The notes: generated from the letters alone by a model not told the origin. A DNA stretch of 64,000 bases from Sphingobacterium sp. FBM7-1 (GCF_020687765.1 NZ_JAJEWJ010000001.1:620001-684000), one strand, 5' to 3'; shown: positions 17,503 to 27,480, counted from the stretch's first letter. Translations and numbers: made by a program.

Positions 17503-17689
17503 CAGAAGCAAAACAAATTAAAAAACTGATTTTCAGCTTATTGTAAAACATACACATATTTATCATGTTGATACTCAAGTGATTATTTTTTAATAAAATA
17601 TTCTTTAAACAACTTGTTATCCATTCGTTTCAGTTTTTAGGTATGGATGAGCACTCCGTGGTTTTAGAAAAAAGTTGTACAAACTGATC

Positions 17690-17974
17690 GAAGGGAGCTC
17701 ATGAACACCGAAATGGACAAGCGTTCATAAAAAGCGCCACTTTAAAATTTTGATGCGTCCCACTGCCTCGCTCTTATCCCGCATCGAGAATAGTTTACAT
17801 GTGGCATTACGAGGTTAAGAAGGGGACAATACAATTGCATAATCCCTCCCTTAATATTCAATGTCGCATCCGGATTTTTGAGGTTGTATAGACTCACCCT
17901 TAGTACTATCCCTATCCTCAAATATCCGAAGCGACGAGTTTTTTTGCATACTTTTTTTGCGAAAAAAAAAGTAT
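17690..17974 (-). repeat. Dispersed intergenic repeat, copy A
   Basis: This copy is inverted relative to copies B (23190-23484) and C (30690-31014). Read on the minus strand it shares CTCGTCGCTTCGGATATTT, ATAGTACTAA, CGGATGCGAC, a TTAAGGG run, TGCAATTGTATT and AATGCCACAT with copy C. One end carries an A/T hairpin (17948-17974), the other the module GAGCTCATGAAC...GTTCAT (17696-17728). It fills most of the 587-bp divergent gap between fbp and ppk1. Besides the fbp promoter box, the rest of that gap is AT-rich with nothing I recognise. Confidence 0.85.
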
Positions 17975-18042
17975 AAATAATCGATTTAATATTTTCATTA
18001 TCTTTAAGAAACATTAGGGAAGTATTTTTAAACATTGAAGTA

Positions 18043-20133
18043 GTGGCAAAGAAAACGAAGATGACAAATAGCTTTATTCCGCGAGACATCAGCTGGCTAA
18101 GCTTTAATGATCGCGTACTGCAGGAAGCTGCCGACGAGAGTGTTCCGCTTTCCGAACGAATTAAGTTTTTAGGGATCTTCTCCAATAACTTGGACGAATT
18201 TTTTCGGGTGAGGGTCGCGGGACTAAAAAGGGCATTAGCCATCAACGATAAAGAAGCAAAAGAAATATTTTTTGAAAAACCCCAGCTAATTTTAGATCGC
18301 ATTAATGAACTCGTTATTCAACAGCAACAGCAGTTTGATCATATTTGGTTAAAAGTGCAGGCTGAAATGGCGAAGGAAAAGATATTTATCAAAACCGATG
18401 AGGAGCTGAATAAAGAACAGCAACAGTTTGTCAAAACTTACTACGAGGAAGAAGTAGAGTCGAATGTTATTCCACTGCTGTTGAATGATGCCCGCCCTAT
18501 GCCCTATCTCCGGGACAAAAGCCTCTACTTGGGAATCGCTATGCGGAAAAACGATTGGGAATACGATACACGTTTTGCCATTATTGAAAATCCTACGCGA
18601 CAAAACGGTCGTTTCGTGCTATTACCCTCCCCGGAAGGAGAGAAGCACGTTATACTCCTCGAAGATGTTATAAAATTCAATATTCCCTATATTTTTTCGT
18701 ATTTCGGATTCGACTCGTTTAAGGCACATGCGTTTAAAATAACGAAGGATGCGGAATTTGACCTGGATAACGACATTAATACGACCTTGGTCGAAAAAAT
18801 CGAAAAGGGAATTAAAAACAGAAGAAAAGGAAAACCTACCCGTTTCGTTTTTGATAAGGATATGGATTCTGCTTTGGTCGCTTTCTTGATTAAGAAGCTC
18901 AATCTTTCGAAGAAAGACAGTATTATTCCTGGACAGAAGATCCATAATTTCAAGCATTTTATGGGTTTCCCAAAGATTTTTGAATCGGAGAAACTCGTAA
19001 AGGCGCGTCGCTCGTTTGTACATCCCGAGTTTGCGGGCCGACAACGTATTAGCGATATCGTTGTCAAAAAGGACGTACTACTCTCCTTTCCTTACCACAC
19101 CTTTCGCCCGATCATCGACCTATTGCGTGAGGCCGCCATGGATCCCGATGTACGTTCGATTCATATGACCATTTACCGTATGGCTGAAAATTCGAAGGTG
19201 GGCAACGCTTTGATCAATGCAGCCCGAAACGGAAAAGAAGTGACCGTCATGCTGGAACTCCGCGCGCGTTTTGACGAAGAGCACAACATCATTTGGAAAG
19301 ATAGATTTGAAATGGAGGGCGTGAAAGTACTGTTGGGTATCCCGGAAAAAAAGGTACATGCCAAACTCTGCGTAATCAAAAAAAGGCACAACAACAAAAC
19401 GATCCAATATGGCTTTGTAAGCACCGGAAATTTTAATGAGAAAACAGCCAAGATTTATGGTGATTACTGCTTAATGACCAGTAATAGAACCGTCATGGCT
19501 GATATTAATAAGGTTTTTTCGGGACTAAAAAAATACAAGGATGATTTATCACAGGTGTTTAAATCTTGCAAAAATCTCCTCGTCTGCCCCACCAATATGC
19601 GAACGACGTTTATCGCGCTGATCGATAAAGAGATCGCGGAAGCACGCGCCGGAAATAAAGCGCACATGATCGTCAAAGTAAATTCTTTGAGTGATAAGCT
19701 TCTGATTAAAAAGATATATGAAGCGGCGGCGCAAGGGGTCAAAATTGACATGATTGTCCGCGGAATCTATTGTGCGGTGAACCAAAAGAAATTTGATACA
19801 CCGTTAAATGCAATTAGTATCGTGGATGAATATTTGGAACATGCCCGGGTAATCTATTTTTACGCAGGCGGTAAAGAGCTTGTTTATCTTTCTTCTGCAG
19901 ACTGGATGACCCGTAATTTGGATTATCGCGTGGAAGCCGCCGTACAAGTGATCAACAAGAAAATTAAGCACGAACTCATTGATATGTTAGCGATACAACT
20001 GAAAGACAACGTCAAAGCGCGGGTCCTAAATAATAAACTGGACAATACCTACGTACAAAATGAAAACCCGCCCTTCCGCTCACAGGTGGAGCTGTATAAA
20101 TATTTACATAGGAAAGCAAAAAACAATCATTAA
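18043..20133 (+). CDS. ppk1: Polyphosphate kinase 1
   Basis: PPK1 reversibly makes polyphosphate from ATP. The 696-residue protein has the N-terminal domain (FIPRDISWLSFNDRVL), the middle head domain and two phospholipase-D-like catalytic domains. The phosphorylated His is expected at H439 (KKVHAKLCVI), with FDEEHNI at 410-416 and the second active-site segment in SADWMTRNLDYRVE. The GTG at 18043 gives MAKKTKM; an in-frame ATG at 18061 is an equally plausible start. Its stop overlaps the stop of the convergent DUF502 gene by four bases. Confidence 0.97.
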   Translation: MAKKTKMTNSFIPRDISWLSFNDRVLQEAADESVPLSERIKFLGIFSNNLDEFFRVRVAGLKRALAINDKEAKEIFFEKPQLILDRINELVIQQQQQFDHIWLKVQAEMAKEKIFIKTDEELNKEQQQFVKTYYEEEVESNVIPLLLNDARPMPYLRDKSLYLGIAMRKNDWEYDTRFAIIENPTRQNGRFVLLPSPEGEKHVILLEDVIKFNIPYIFSYFGFDSFKAHAFKITKDAEFDLDNDINTTLVEKIEKGIKNRRKGKPTRFVFDKDMDSALVAFLIKKLNLSKKDSIIPGQKIHNFKHFMGFPKIFESEKLVKARRSFVHPEFAGRQRISDIVVKKDVLLSFPYHTFRPIIDLLREAAMDPDVRSIHMTIYRMAENSKVGNALINAARNGKEVTVMLELRARFDEEHNIIWKDRFEMEGVKVLLGIPEKKVHAKLCVIKKRHNNKTIQYGFVSTGNFNEKTAKIYGDYCLMTSNRTVMADINKVFSGLKKYKDDLSQVFKSCKNLLVCPTNMRTTFIALIDKEIAEARAGNKAHMIVKVNSLSDKLLIKKIYEAAAQGVKIDMIVRGIYCAVNQKKFDTPLNAISIVDEYLEHARVIYFYAGGKELVYLSSADWMTRNLDYRVEAAVQVINKKIKHELIDMLAIQLKDNVKARVLNNKLDNTYVQNENPPFRSQVELYKYLHRKAKNNH

Positions 20134-20720
20134 TCGATCCCACTTACGCCACCAGATACGACTAATTTCATCGCGTCTGTCGCACTCATATCTAAACGCT
20201 GTACGTGAGAGGCTTTCACGACAACAACTTGTCCAGCAACGGAGTAAGAGTACGGAAAGTACACGATAACTTCATCAGGAAGCCCGATTTTATTTAAATC
20301 CCGTTGCGTCAGGAAGCCGATTTTTTTGAGTCCGGTTTCGTTGACCAAAACCAATACGGGTTCATTGAACTTCTTGGCGTCACCTACAAAGGCTTCTGTA
20401 AAATCCTTTATGGAAGAATACAGGGTATTAAACAGGGGAATCTTATCGATGGTCCGACTCAACCATGCCCGTATAGGTTCGGTGACGAAGGTCGTGAAAA
20501 TAACACCAACGAAAGTAAGGATAAGGAGTACCGTCAATATACCTATGCCGGGGATATAGAGGGGATGGCCGTGCTCGTCTTCCAAGAAATGGGATGTAAG
20601 ATTGAGGGCGTTATCGACTGACGCAACTACCCAAACAATTAAGAATATAGCACCAGCTACCGGCACAGTAACCAACGTGCCTTTTATAAGGTAATACAGT
20701 ATTTTTTTTCGTGTAAACAT
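20130..20720 (-). CDS. DUF502 family membrane protein
   Basis: The protein has two predicted membrane segments (about 10-32 and 55-75) followed by a soluble domain with NETGLKKIGFLTQRDLNKIG and the conserved SYSVAGQVVVV, as in the DUF502 family of unknown function. It lies 21 bp downstream of murF-alr on the same strand and may be co-transcribed with it. Its 3' end overlaps ppk1 tail to tail. Confidence 0.85.
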   Translation of the reverse strand: MFTRKKILYYLIKGTLVTVPVAGAIFLIVWVVASVDNALNLTSHFLEDEHGHPLYIPGIGILTVLLILTFVGVIFTTFVTEPIRAWLSRTIDKIPLFNTLYSSIKDFTEAFVGDAKKFNEPVLVLVNETGLKKIGFLTQRDLNKIGLPDEVIVYFPYSYSVAGQVVVVKASHVQRLDMSATDAMKLVVSGGVSGID

Positions 20721-20741
20721 CTTTATTCCTGTCTGTGTTTT

Positions 20742-23174
20742 CTATCCATAAAAATATATGCGTTTTACGCGGGACGCAATATTTACCAACAATTCGTAGG
20801 GGATGGTATCGATACGTTTCGCATCATCGATCAAGTCGGGAAACACAATAACTTCATCCAGCTCATGTGCGACAATATCTGTCACATCAAGCATACACAT
20901 ATCCATGCAAATAGAGCCCACCGTCTTAACCTTTTGTCCGTTGATAGCCATCTCACCTACCCCCTCGCCATACCGCCGGCTATAACCGTCTGCATATCCT
21001 ATTTTTACCGTCGCGATACGGCTCGGTCTATGCAACACGCCTTTTCTGTCGTACCCAACCGTGGCTCCCGCGGGCAATTCCTTAATTTGTGTAATGGTGG
21101 TTTTTAATTCGCTTACTTTTTCTAAAGCCATCTTCCCCTCCATATCTACCCCGTAGAGCCCAATACCTAAGCGTACCATTTCCATGTAAGCCGAAGACCA
21201 GTTGGTGATGCCGGAAGTATTCGCAATGTGGCGGATAACCGGGTAGCCCAGACCGGCTTCCAAACGTTCCACACTTTGCGTAAATGACGTAATCTGCTGT
21301 TGGGTAAACTCGGTATGCTGTTCATTGCCCGCCGCAACCAAATGTGAGAATACGGTTTTCACCTTTATTTCTGGCGCAGCAGCCAACACGTTGACCAATT
21401 CGTCCACATCCGCCGGCAAAAACCCCAGACGATGCATACCTGTATCAATTTTGATATGAATAGGAAAGTCCTTTTGCTTGCGCGCAGCTAGAAACACAAT
21501 CAAGGCCTTTAGAATACGGAAGCTATATATTTCGGGTTCTAGGTTAAACGTCAGTAAACTTTCAAACACCGGCTCATCTGGGCTTAGTACCATAATCGGT
21601 AAATCTATCCCATGCTGACGTAATTCCACACCTTCATCCGCAAACGCGACGGTTAGGTAATCGACCTTGTTAAACTGCAAGAGATTCGCCACCTCATAAC
21701 TTCCGCTACCATACGAAAAAGCCTTCACCATCACCATCAGTTTGACAGACGCCGGTAACATCGAGCGATAAGCTTTGAGGTTATGTTCGAGTGCACTCAG
21801 ATTTATTTCTAATACCGTTTCATGCGATTTCGCGACCAACAGTTTGCTTACATCTTCCAGATGAAACCGCCGGCTGCCTTTAATAAGGATAGATTCATTT
21901 GCGATTGAAATATGTGGCAGGTTGTGAAGCAGCTCCTCTGTGGATGCAAAAAACAGCGACGGCATGGGAAGTTTGTCGGCTAAATACTGCAAAGTGTCAC
22001 CGACAAAAATAATTCGACTAAGATTTTGCTGCTGCAGGATGCCCAAAAGCTTAGTCTGGAGCTTATCATCGAGGCCCTCCATAGCAGAAAGAATAAGCGT
22101 CTTGTTTTTATGTTGCTGTTGCTGACGAAGAAAATCTAACGCGATCTGTAAAGACGCTAGATCATTGGAATAGGTATCATCAATAATCGAACAATTGTTC
22201 CGCCCAGTCTTGAGTTGCAAACGCATCTCCAGCGGACGCAGCCTGCCCAATCGATGCAAAATGGAATCCAAGGAGTAGCCTAAAAACAACAGGGTAGTTA
22301 GGCAAGTCAAGACATTTTCGATAGATGCCTTATCTACGAAAGGCACCGTGAACGTTGCGATTTCCTGCTGGTAAACTACTTGAATAGACGAACTCCCATC
22401 CTGTCTTTCTTCTACGTGGAGAACTTTGACATCATCTTGCTCTCCCTCGCCGAAGGTGAACATACGAGTCTTCTCGGGGAGGTATGCTTCAAATCCATAG
22501 CGTGAGGGGCAAATCACATCTTTTGCGTGTTTAAACAGCTTCATCTTCTCCGCTATTTTCCGTGCCTTGCTCGCAAAACCTTCCGCATGTGCCGCACCTA
22601 TATTGGTCATAATGCCGATATCCGGCCGAATCATCGTTTCAAGATTTTCCATTTCATCCGGCAAACTGATACCCGCCTCGATAATGGCACAGTCGTAATC
22701 GTCCGAAAGATCCCATAACGATAGCGCGACCCCTAATTGAGAGTTATAACTTTTGGGGCTTTGATACACCTTCTTATCTTCTTGTAAAAGCTGTGTCAAC
22801 CATTCTTTTACGATTGTTTTGCCATTACTGCCGGTGATCCCGATGACGGGCCTGTTAAATTTATCCCGATGATAGCGGGCTAATTGTTGTAAAGCAAGCA
22901 ACACATCCGCTACCCAAAAAAAACTAGCTTGAGGATATCGCTCGACAGGAAGATCTTCGCGCGAAACCACAAAGGCACGCACTCCTTGCTTATAAGCATC
23001 CGCGATAAAAGTATGTCCGTCGCGAACATGCTTCAAGGCAAAAAAAAGACTACGTTCCGCGTTTCTTATTTTACGGCTATCATAAGCTAGTTCATATATT
23101 TCCTGTGCTGCATCATGCATTATGCAATGCTTGCAGTTCATTTGAGAAATAATAGCGTCTAGTGTATATATCAT
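20742..23174 (-). CDS. murF-alr: Bifunctional UDP-MurNAc-tripeptide:D-Ala-D-Ala ligase / alanine racemase
   Basis: One 810-residue chain combines two peptidoglycan precursor activities. Residues 1-450 are a Mur ligase with P-loop GITGSNGKT (112-120) and NIGAAHAEGF. Residues from about 453 are a PLP alanine racemase with the cofactor Lys in MVKAFSYGSG (K484), the opposite catalytic Tyr in VGYDRKG (Y708) and GYADGYSRRYGEG. The racemase makes D-Ala, which becomes the D-Ala-D-Ala added by MurF. This fusion is characteristic of Bacteroidota. Repeat copy B lies directly upstream, between this gene and divergent recX. Confidence 0.97.
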   Translation of the reverse strand: MIYTLDAIISQMNCKHCIMHDAAQEIYELAYDSRKIRNAERSLFFALKHVRDGHTFIADAYKQGVRAFVVSREDLPVERYPQASFFWVADVLLALQQLARYHRDKFNRPVIGITGSNGKTIVKEWLTQLLQEDKKVYQSPKSYNSQLGVALSLWDLSDDYDCAIIEAGISLPDEMENLETMIRPDIGIMTNIGAAHAEGFASKARKIAEKMKLFKHAKDVICPSRYGFEAYLPEKTRMFTFGEGEQDDVKVLHVEERQDGSSSIQVVYQQEIATFTVPFVDKASIENVLTCLTTLLFLGYSLDSILHRLGRLRPLEMRLQLKTGRNNCSIIDDTYSNDLASLQIALDFLRQQQQHKNKTLILSAMEGLDDKLQTKLLGILQQQNLSRIIFVGDTLQYLADKLPMPSLFFASTEELLHNLPHISIANESILIKGSRRFHLEDVSKLLVAKSHETVLEINLSALEHNLKAYRSMLPASVKLMVMVKAFSYGSGSYEVANLLQFNKVDYLTVAFADEGVELRQHGIDLPIMVLSPDEPVFESLLTFNLEPEIYSFRILKALIVFLAARKQKDFPIHIKIDTGMHRLGFLPADVDELVNVLAAAPEIKVKTVFSHLVAAGNEQHTEFTQQQITSFTQSVERLEAGLGYPVIRHIANTSGITNWSSAYMEMVRLGIGLYGVDMEGKMALEKVSELKTTITQIKELPAGATVGYDRKGVLHRPSRIATVKIGYADGYSRRYGEGVGEMAINGQKVKTVGSICMDMCMLDVTDIVAHELDEVIVFPDLIDDAKRIDTIPYELLVNIASRVKRIYFYG

Positions 23175-23189
23175 ACATTATATTTTTAT

Positions 23190-23484
23190 GTCGCTCAAGC
23201 CGCGACTGGGCTTTTACTTTTTTTCCCTCAAAAAAAGTAAACAAAAAAACTCGTCGCTTCGGATATTTTACATTAGGGATAGTACTAAGGATAAGTTTGT
23301 ACAGTTGTAAAACATCCGGATGCGACCTTTGAAGGTTAAGGATAGGATTGTACAAGCCCATCCTCAACATTTAATGTCGCCTCAAAAATTTTGAGACATG
23401 TAGAAATATCATACCTGCATTATCCAGTTCATCAAAATTTTTCAGCGACGAGTTTTTTGGTTCTTTTTTACGGAAAAAAAGAAC
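23190..23484 (+). repeat. Dispersed intergenic repeat, copy B
   Basis: The copy starts with GTCGCTCAAGCCGCGAC (23190-23206), then a perfect 12-bp A/T hairpin (23213-23241), then CTCGTCGCTTCGGATATTTT. It ends with AGCGACGAGTTTTTT and a second hairpin (23460-23484). The ends are therefore inverted relative to each other. It occupies almost all of the 367-bp gap between the divergent genes murF-alr and recX. No promoter could be placed in the few remaining bases. Confidence 0.85.
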
Positions 23485-23541
23485 ACAAACAAATGTCATT
23501 AATATTTTCAATAAGTGTATCATTTTTTGAAGATTTGTGTT

Positions 23542-24021
23542 ATGGAAGAATCTAGGAAGCCGCGAAAGTCCTTTACGCCTTTGGAAGCAAAAAGAAAAGC
23601 AGAAAGCTACTGTGCTTATCAGGAGCGAGCGCAACAGGAGGTTAGGAACAAGTTATATGAGTGGGGACTTCATCAAGAAGCAGTAGAAAACATCATCGTG
23701 CAGCTTATCGAAGAAAATTTTCTTAACGAAGAACGATTTGCAAAAGCCTACGCGTTAGGTAAATTCCGAATGAAAGGTTGGGGAAAAATTAAGATAAAAC
23801 AGCACTTGAAGTTAAAAAATGTTTCGGAACCACTAATTCGACTTGCATTAAAAACGATAGATATAGACGAGTACAACAAAAAAATAGAAGAAACCATAAA
23901 TAAAAAGACAGAATTAACAAAAAAACCCATTTCTATTGCAGAAAAATCAAAAATATACAGACACTTACAGTCAAAAGGATTTGAAAACGAAATAATTTTA
24001 GAAAAACTTAATAATAAATGA
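23542..24021 (+). CDS. recX: Regulatory protein RecX
   Basis: RecX inhibits RecA filament growth. The 159-residue protein is built of helical repeats, with the diagnostic LIEENFLNEERFAKAYALGK and a lysine-rich KGWGKIKIKQHLK. I chose ATG 23542 because the family starts a few residues before FTPLEAKRKAESYCAYQER. A GTG 27 bp upstream would add unrelated residues next to the repeat. No recA is nearby. Confidence 0.9.
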   Translation: MEESRKPRKSFTPLEAKRKAESYCAYQERAQQEVRNKLYEWGLHQEAVENIIVQLIEENFLNEERFAKAYALGKFRMKGWGKIKIKQHLKLKNVSEPLIRLALKTIDIDEYNKKIEETINKKTELTKKPISIAEKSKIYRHLQSKGFENEIILEKLNNK

Positions 24022-24071
24022 TGAATTTTAAATAAAAAATGGTGTTTAACTGCATTTTTATGAAAAAAAAG

Positions 24072-24101
24072 TTGTTAAATTGAAATAATTACATATTTTT
24101 G
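24072..24101 (+). promoter_or_regulatory. Bacteroidota-type promoter (TTG, 19 bp, TATTTTTG)
   Basis: TTG at 24072-24074 and TATTTTTG at 24094-24101, separated by 19 bp, match the -33/-7 consensus of the major Bacteroidota sigma factor. Transcription would begin near 24108, 36 bp before the ATG at 24144. Confidence 0.6.
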
Positions 24102-24143
24102 TGACTATAATTACATTTTCAAAAACAAAACAACCCATTTTTT

Positions 24144-24881
24144 ATGAAAAAAATCAAACAAATCATCAAACTAACCACAATTTTAGCGCTAACAGGCACT
24201 ACATTTATCACAAATGCACAAGAAAAAGAGACAACATTCTCTTTTGGGGTTACTTCTGATCAATTTTTCGGCGTTGCACCTAGTGTAGCCATGGAATACA
24301 AGCTTTCAGAAAAAGTCAGTACATCTGTTTACGGTATTTTCTGGGGAGCAGGTACCGCTGGTGCATGGGGTAACTGGACAGAATTCGGCGGAGGTGTTAA
24401 TCTACGTTTAGCCGAGGGTATCACCTTGAACCCGAATCTTGGTTTCACGTTTGGGAACTTGCTTTCTAAGGGTGCAGCAGATGGCCAACTGGGTGGAATT
24501 GCCGGAGACGGAATCGTGCCAAACCTCTTTTTCAATGTGGATATCCCCAAATTTGAAGGGGAAATATACGCCGGCTATTATGCTCCTCTTCGAGACAAAG
24601 CGCCTGAGGACGGCTCTACCCTAGCATATTTGCATTATTGGGCAAGTGCGGGCTATAAAGTAAGTGATGCGTTCTCGTTTGGGGCACATTTCGAACATTT
24701 GAAAAGAACAAAAGATGATATCGGCGGCAAATTGGACTATTTCCAATGGGCAGGCCCGTACGTACAATTTAATGCAAGCAAGTTTGGCAGTTTTGTTCGC
24801 TTATCTGCCGGACCGGAAGTTAAAAACGGATTACAAGCCAAGGATTCTTTCTATAAGTTATCTACCGGCTTTTCGTTTTAG
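24144..24881 (+). CDS. Secreted beta-barrel-like protein, function unknown, upstream of amt
   Basis: The 245-residue protein has a signal peptide (cleavage likely after TNAQ), then alternating, aromatic-rich strands with glycines (YGIFWGAGTAGAWGNW, TFGNLLSKG) and a terminal aromatic residue (TGFSF), the pattern of an outer-membrane beta-barrel. I do not recognise a named family. It is followed by amt after 135 bp that contain a hairpin, so the two may be linked in nitrogen metabolism, but this is inference from position only. Confidence 0.7.
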   Translation: MKKIKQIIKLTTILALTGTTFITNAQEKETTFSFGVTSDQFFGVAPSVAMEYKLSEKVSTSVYGIFWGAGTAGAWGNWTEFGGGVNLRLAEGITLNPNLGFTFGNLLSKGAADGQLGGIAGDGIVPNLFFNVDIPKFEGEIYAGYYAPLRDKAPEDGSTLAYLHYWASAGYKVSDAFSFGAHFEHLKRTKDDIGGKLDYFQWAGPYVQFNASKFGSFVRLSAGPEVKNGLQAKDSFYKLSTGFSF

Positions 24882-24892
24882 GCAAACAAATG

Positions 24893-24947
24893 AATAATCA
24901 TCTCTTCTCTTTGTACCTTAAGGTCAAAGCCTGGAGGGGTGATTATT
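24893..24947 (+). terminator. Hairpin with nested palindrome between the barrel gene and amt
   Basis: AATAATCA (24893-24900) pairs with TGATTATT (24940-24947), followed by TTATCTTATC. Inside the loop the palindrome ACCTTAAGGT forms a second stem within TTGTACCTTAAGGTCAA. It may be a terminator for the barrel gene or an attenuator/operator for amt 70 bp downstream. Confidence 0.5.
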
Positions 24948-25016
24948 TTATCTTATCTCCTAAAACAGCAGTAATCACGGAGACTAATCAAAAAACTACT
25001 TAATCAAAAACCGAAA

Positions 25017-26321
25017 ATGAAAAAGATTCTCCCATTTGGACTCCTCGCGCTAGCTGCAATCTTAGCATTGCTCGCCCCATCAACTGAGGTTACCACCGTC
25101 ACGGAAAGCAATATCGATACAGGCGATACAGCCTGGCTATTGATGTCTGCAGCGCTGGTATTGTTAATGACGCCGGGTTTGGCATTTTTCTACGGCGGTA
25201 TGGTTCGCAAAAAAAATGTGATATCTACCATGTTACAAAGTTTCGTATGTATGGGCCTTATCACGATTATTTGGGTTGTATTTGGCTTTAGCCTTGCCTT
25301 TGGCGAAGATATTGGTGGCATAATCGGCAATCCTTCCACTTTCTATATGATGAAAGGTATGTTGGGCAATGACGCATGGTCAGCACTACCGACCATTCCG
25401 ATAGCATTGTTTGCTATGTTCCAATTAAAATTCGCCGTAATAACTCCAGCACTCATTACAGGAGCCTTTGCCGAACGTATTAAATTCAATGCGTATCTTA
25501 TTTTCATTACTTTATTTGTTATCTTTATCTATGCTCCGCTAGCACATGCTACCTGGCATCCTGAAGGCCTATTAGCCAACATGGGCGTGCTCGATTTCGC
25601 AGGTGGAACTGTTGTACATATGTCGGCGGGTTGGGCTGCATTAGCTTCCGCATTATACTTAGGCAAACGTAAAGAACAAGTACATACACCTGCCCGTATC
25701 AGTTATGTCATCTTAGGAACGGGTTTACTATGGTTTGGATGGTTCGGGTTCAATGCTGGTTCGGCAGGAGGCGCCAACGAACTGGCTGCCTCTGCATTTG
25801 GAACCACAACCACTGCATCAGCCGCCGCGGCGATGGCCTGGATTTTCTTTGACATCCTGCGAGGGAAAAAACCTTCGGCAATGGGAGCCTGTATCGGTGC
25901 AGTTGTTGGATTGGTAGCTATCACACCAGCTGCTGGCTTTGTAACAATCCCACACTCTTTAGTAATTGGTATTGTAGCTGCTGTCATTAGCAACTTGGTC
26001 GTGATCTGGAGAACCAAAAAAGGTATTGATGATACGTTAGATGTTTTCCCTTGTCACGGCGTCGGTGGTATGGTCGGTATGTTATTAACGGCAGTATTTG
26101 CCCATAGCAACGTCAACAGTGCCGTGGAAACCAACGGACTTTTCTTCGGAGAAACTGGTCTTTTCGTTGCACACTTAATTGCGCTTATCGGAGCATCTGC
26201 ATTCGCTTTCTTCGGATCTTTACTGCTCTTAAAAGTAACCGATCTCCTAGCATCATTACGCGTTAGTGAAGAAGCTGAAAATATCGGATTAGACTTAAGT
26301 CAACACGACGAAGAACTTTAG
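25017..26321 (+). CDS. amt: Ammonium transporter Amt
   Basis: Amt carries ammonium across the inner membrane. The 434-residue protein has a signal-like first segment and about eleven membrane helices. The twin pore histidines are visible in GGTVVHMSAGW and PCHGVGGMVG, and the periplasmic entrance segment AFFYGGMVRKKNV is intact. No glnK gene follows, so its usual PII partner is elsewhere. It ends at a strong bidirectional terminator shared with dinB. Confidence 0.97.
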   Translation: MKKILPFGLLALAAILALLAPSTEVTTVTESNIDTGDTAWLLMSAALVLLMTPGLAFFYGGMVRKKNVISTMLQSFVCMGLITIIWVVFGFSLAFGEDIGGIIGNPSTFYMMKGMLGNDAWSALPTIPIALFAMFQLKFAVITPALITGAFAERIKFNAYLIFITLFVIFIYAPLAHATWHPEGLLANMGVLDFAGGTVVHMSAGWAALASALYLGKRKEQVHTPARISYVILGTGLLWFGWFGFNAGSAGGANELAASAFGTTTTASAAAAMAWIFFDILRGKKPSAMGACIGAVVGLVAITPAAGFVTIPHSLVIGIVAAVISNLVVIWRTKKGIDDTLDVFPCHGVGGMVGMLLTAVFAHSNVNSAVETNGLFFGETGLFVAHLIALIGASAFAFFGSLLLLKVTDLLASLRVSEEAENIGLDLSQHDEEL

Positions 26322-26336
26322 ATCACTAACAAACAT

Positions 26337-26369
26337 AAACTGGCGCAATGAAGGCCATTGCGCCAGTTT
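26337..26369. terminator. Bidirectional terminator between amt and dinB
   Basis: A perfect 14-bp stem (26337-26350 with 26356-26369) with loop AAGGC starts with AAA and ends with TTT, so it can serve both convergent genes. Confidence 0.85.
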
Positions 26370-26394
26370 ATTTCTATACCCAGGATGAATAGCG

Positions 26395-27480
26395 CTAAAA
26401 CAACCGCAACTGCGGATTGCTGAGCTTTTCCAGATCAGCATCATAAAAATTGGAAAGGGTAACGCCCAAAAGACGTACCTTCCTATCCGCCATATCCATC
26501 TTGTCAAAAAGTTCGGTTATCTGTTGGAAAATATCTAGGGAGGCAGATAGATAAAAACCACTAGTTTTACTACGGGTTATCTGCGTAAAGTCAGCAAATT
26601 TGATTTTCAAGGTCACCGTACGTCCTTGCTTTTCCTTGTCCGCTAATCTTTTTGCTAATTTTTCGCATAGCAGCTGTAATTCTTTCCGCATTTCCTGCTC
26701 TTCTTTAAGATCCGTTTCAAACGTATCTTCTATACCGATTGATTTGACGATCCGATTAGGCTTGACCGGCCGGTTATCCTCTCCGCGTACCATGTGATAG
26801 AAAAACTTACCCGACTTTCCAAATCTTCGGATCAATTCATTTTCTGTAAACCCTTTCAGCTCCTTTCCGGTATGTATCCCCATATTCTTCATTTTTTGAG
26901 CCGTCACTTTACCGACGCCAAAGAACTTTTCAATGGGAAGTTGCTCTAAAAAGGAAATAATTTTGGAAGGACCGATAAACGTTAACCCATCTGGCTTTTG
27001 GTAGTCCGACGCGATTTTTGCGATGAATTTATTTATCGACACCCCTGCCGATGCTGTCAGGCCTAATTCCTCCCGAATCGCAAGCTTTATCGCTTGGGCG
27101 ATCTCGATGGCGGACCCGATCCCCTGTTTATCCTCCGTCACATCTAAATAGGCTTCATCTAAAGAAAGTGGCTCAATTAAATCGGTGTATCGCTTAAAAA
27201 TAGCACGTATCTGACCAGATACTTCCCGATATACATCAAAACGGGGTCGCGTAAAAATAAGATGTGGGCAACGCTCTATGGCCTGACGGGATGACATCGC
27301 CGAACGAACGCCGAACTTTCGCGCTTCATAACTTGCCGTAGCCACGACTCCCCTCCCATCGGGTGATCCGCCTACGGCAAGCGCTTTCTCGCGCAATTCG
27401 GGAAAATCACGTTGCTCCACCGACGCATAAAATGCGTCCATGTCAATATGGATTATTTTTCGTCTATTATCGCTCACCAT
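26395..27480 (-). CDS. dinB: DNA polymerase IV (Y family)
   Basis: DinB is an error-prone translesion polymerase. Catalytic acids are in HIDMDAFYASVEQ (D13) and SLDEAYLDVT (D108, E109), followed by helix-hairpin-helix segments and a little-finger domain. The 361 residues are full length. The C-terminus lacks the classical QLxLF clamp motif but ends PQLRLF, which resembles it. It is a single gene divergent from the porin gene. Confidence 0.97.
   Translation of the reverse strand: MVSDNRRKIIHIDMDAFYASVEQRDFPELREKALAVGGSPDGRGVVATASYEARKFGVRSAMSSRQAIERCPHLIFTRPRFDVYREVSGQIRAIFKRYTDLIEPLSLDEAYLDVTEDKQGIGSAIEIAQAIKLAIREELGLTASAGVSINKFIAKIASDYQKPDGLTFIGPSKIISFLEQLPIEKFFGVGKVTAQKMKNMGIHTGKELKGFTENELIRRFGKSGKFFYHMVRGEDNRPVKPNRIVKSIGIEDTFETDLKEEQEMRKELQLLCEKLAKRLADKEKQGRTVTLKIKFADFTQITRSKTSGFYLSASLDIFQQITELFDKMDMADRKVRLLGVTLSNFYDADLEKLSNPQLRLF

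Noticed and set aside
20742..23174. MurF-alanine racemase fusion as a new fusion protein
   Set aside because: The fusion is widespread in Bacteroidota, so it is expected here.
26337..26369. Perfect 14-bp inverted repeat as a regulatory or mobile element end
   Set aside because: It lies between convergent stops with A- and T-runs at its ends, the usual form of a shared terminator.
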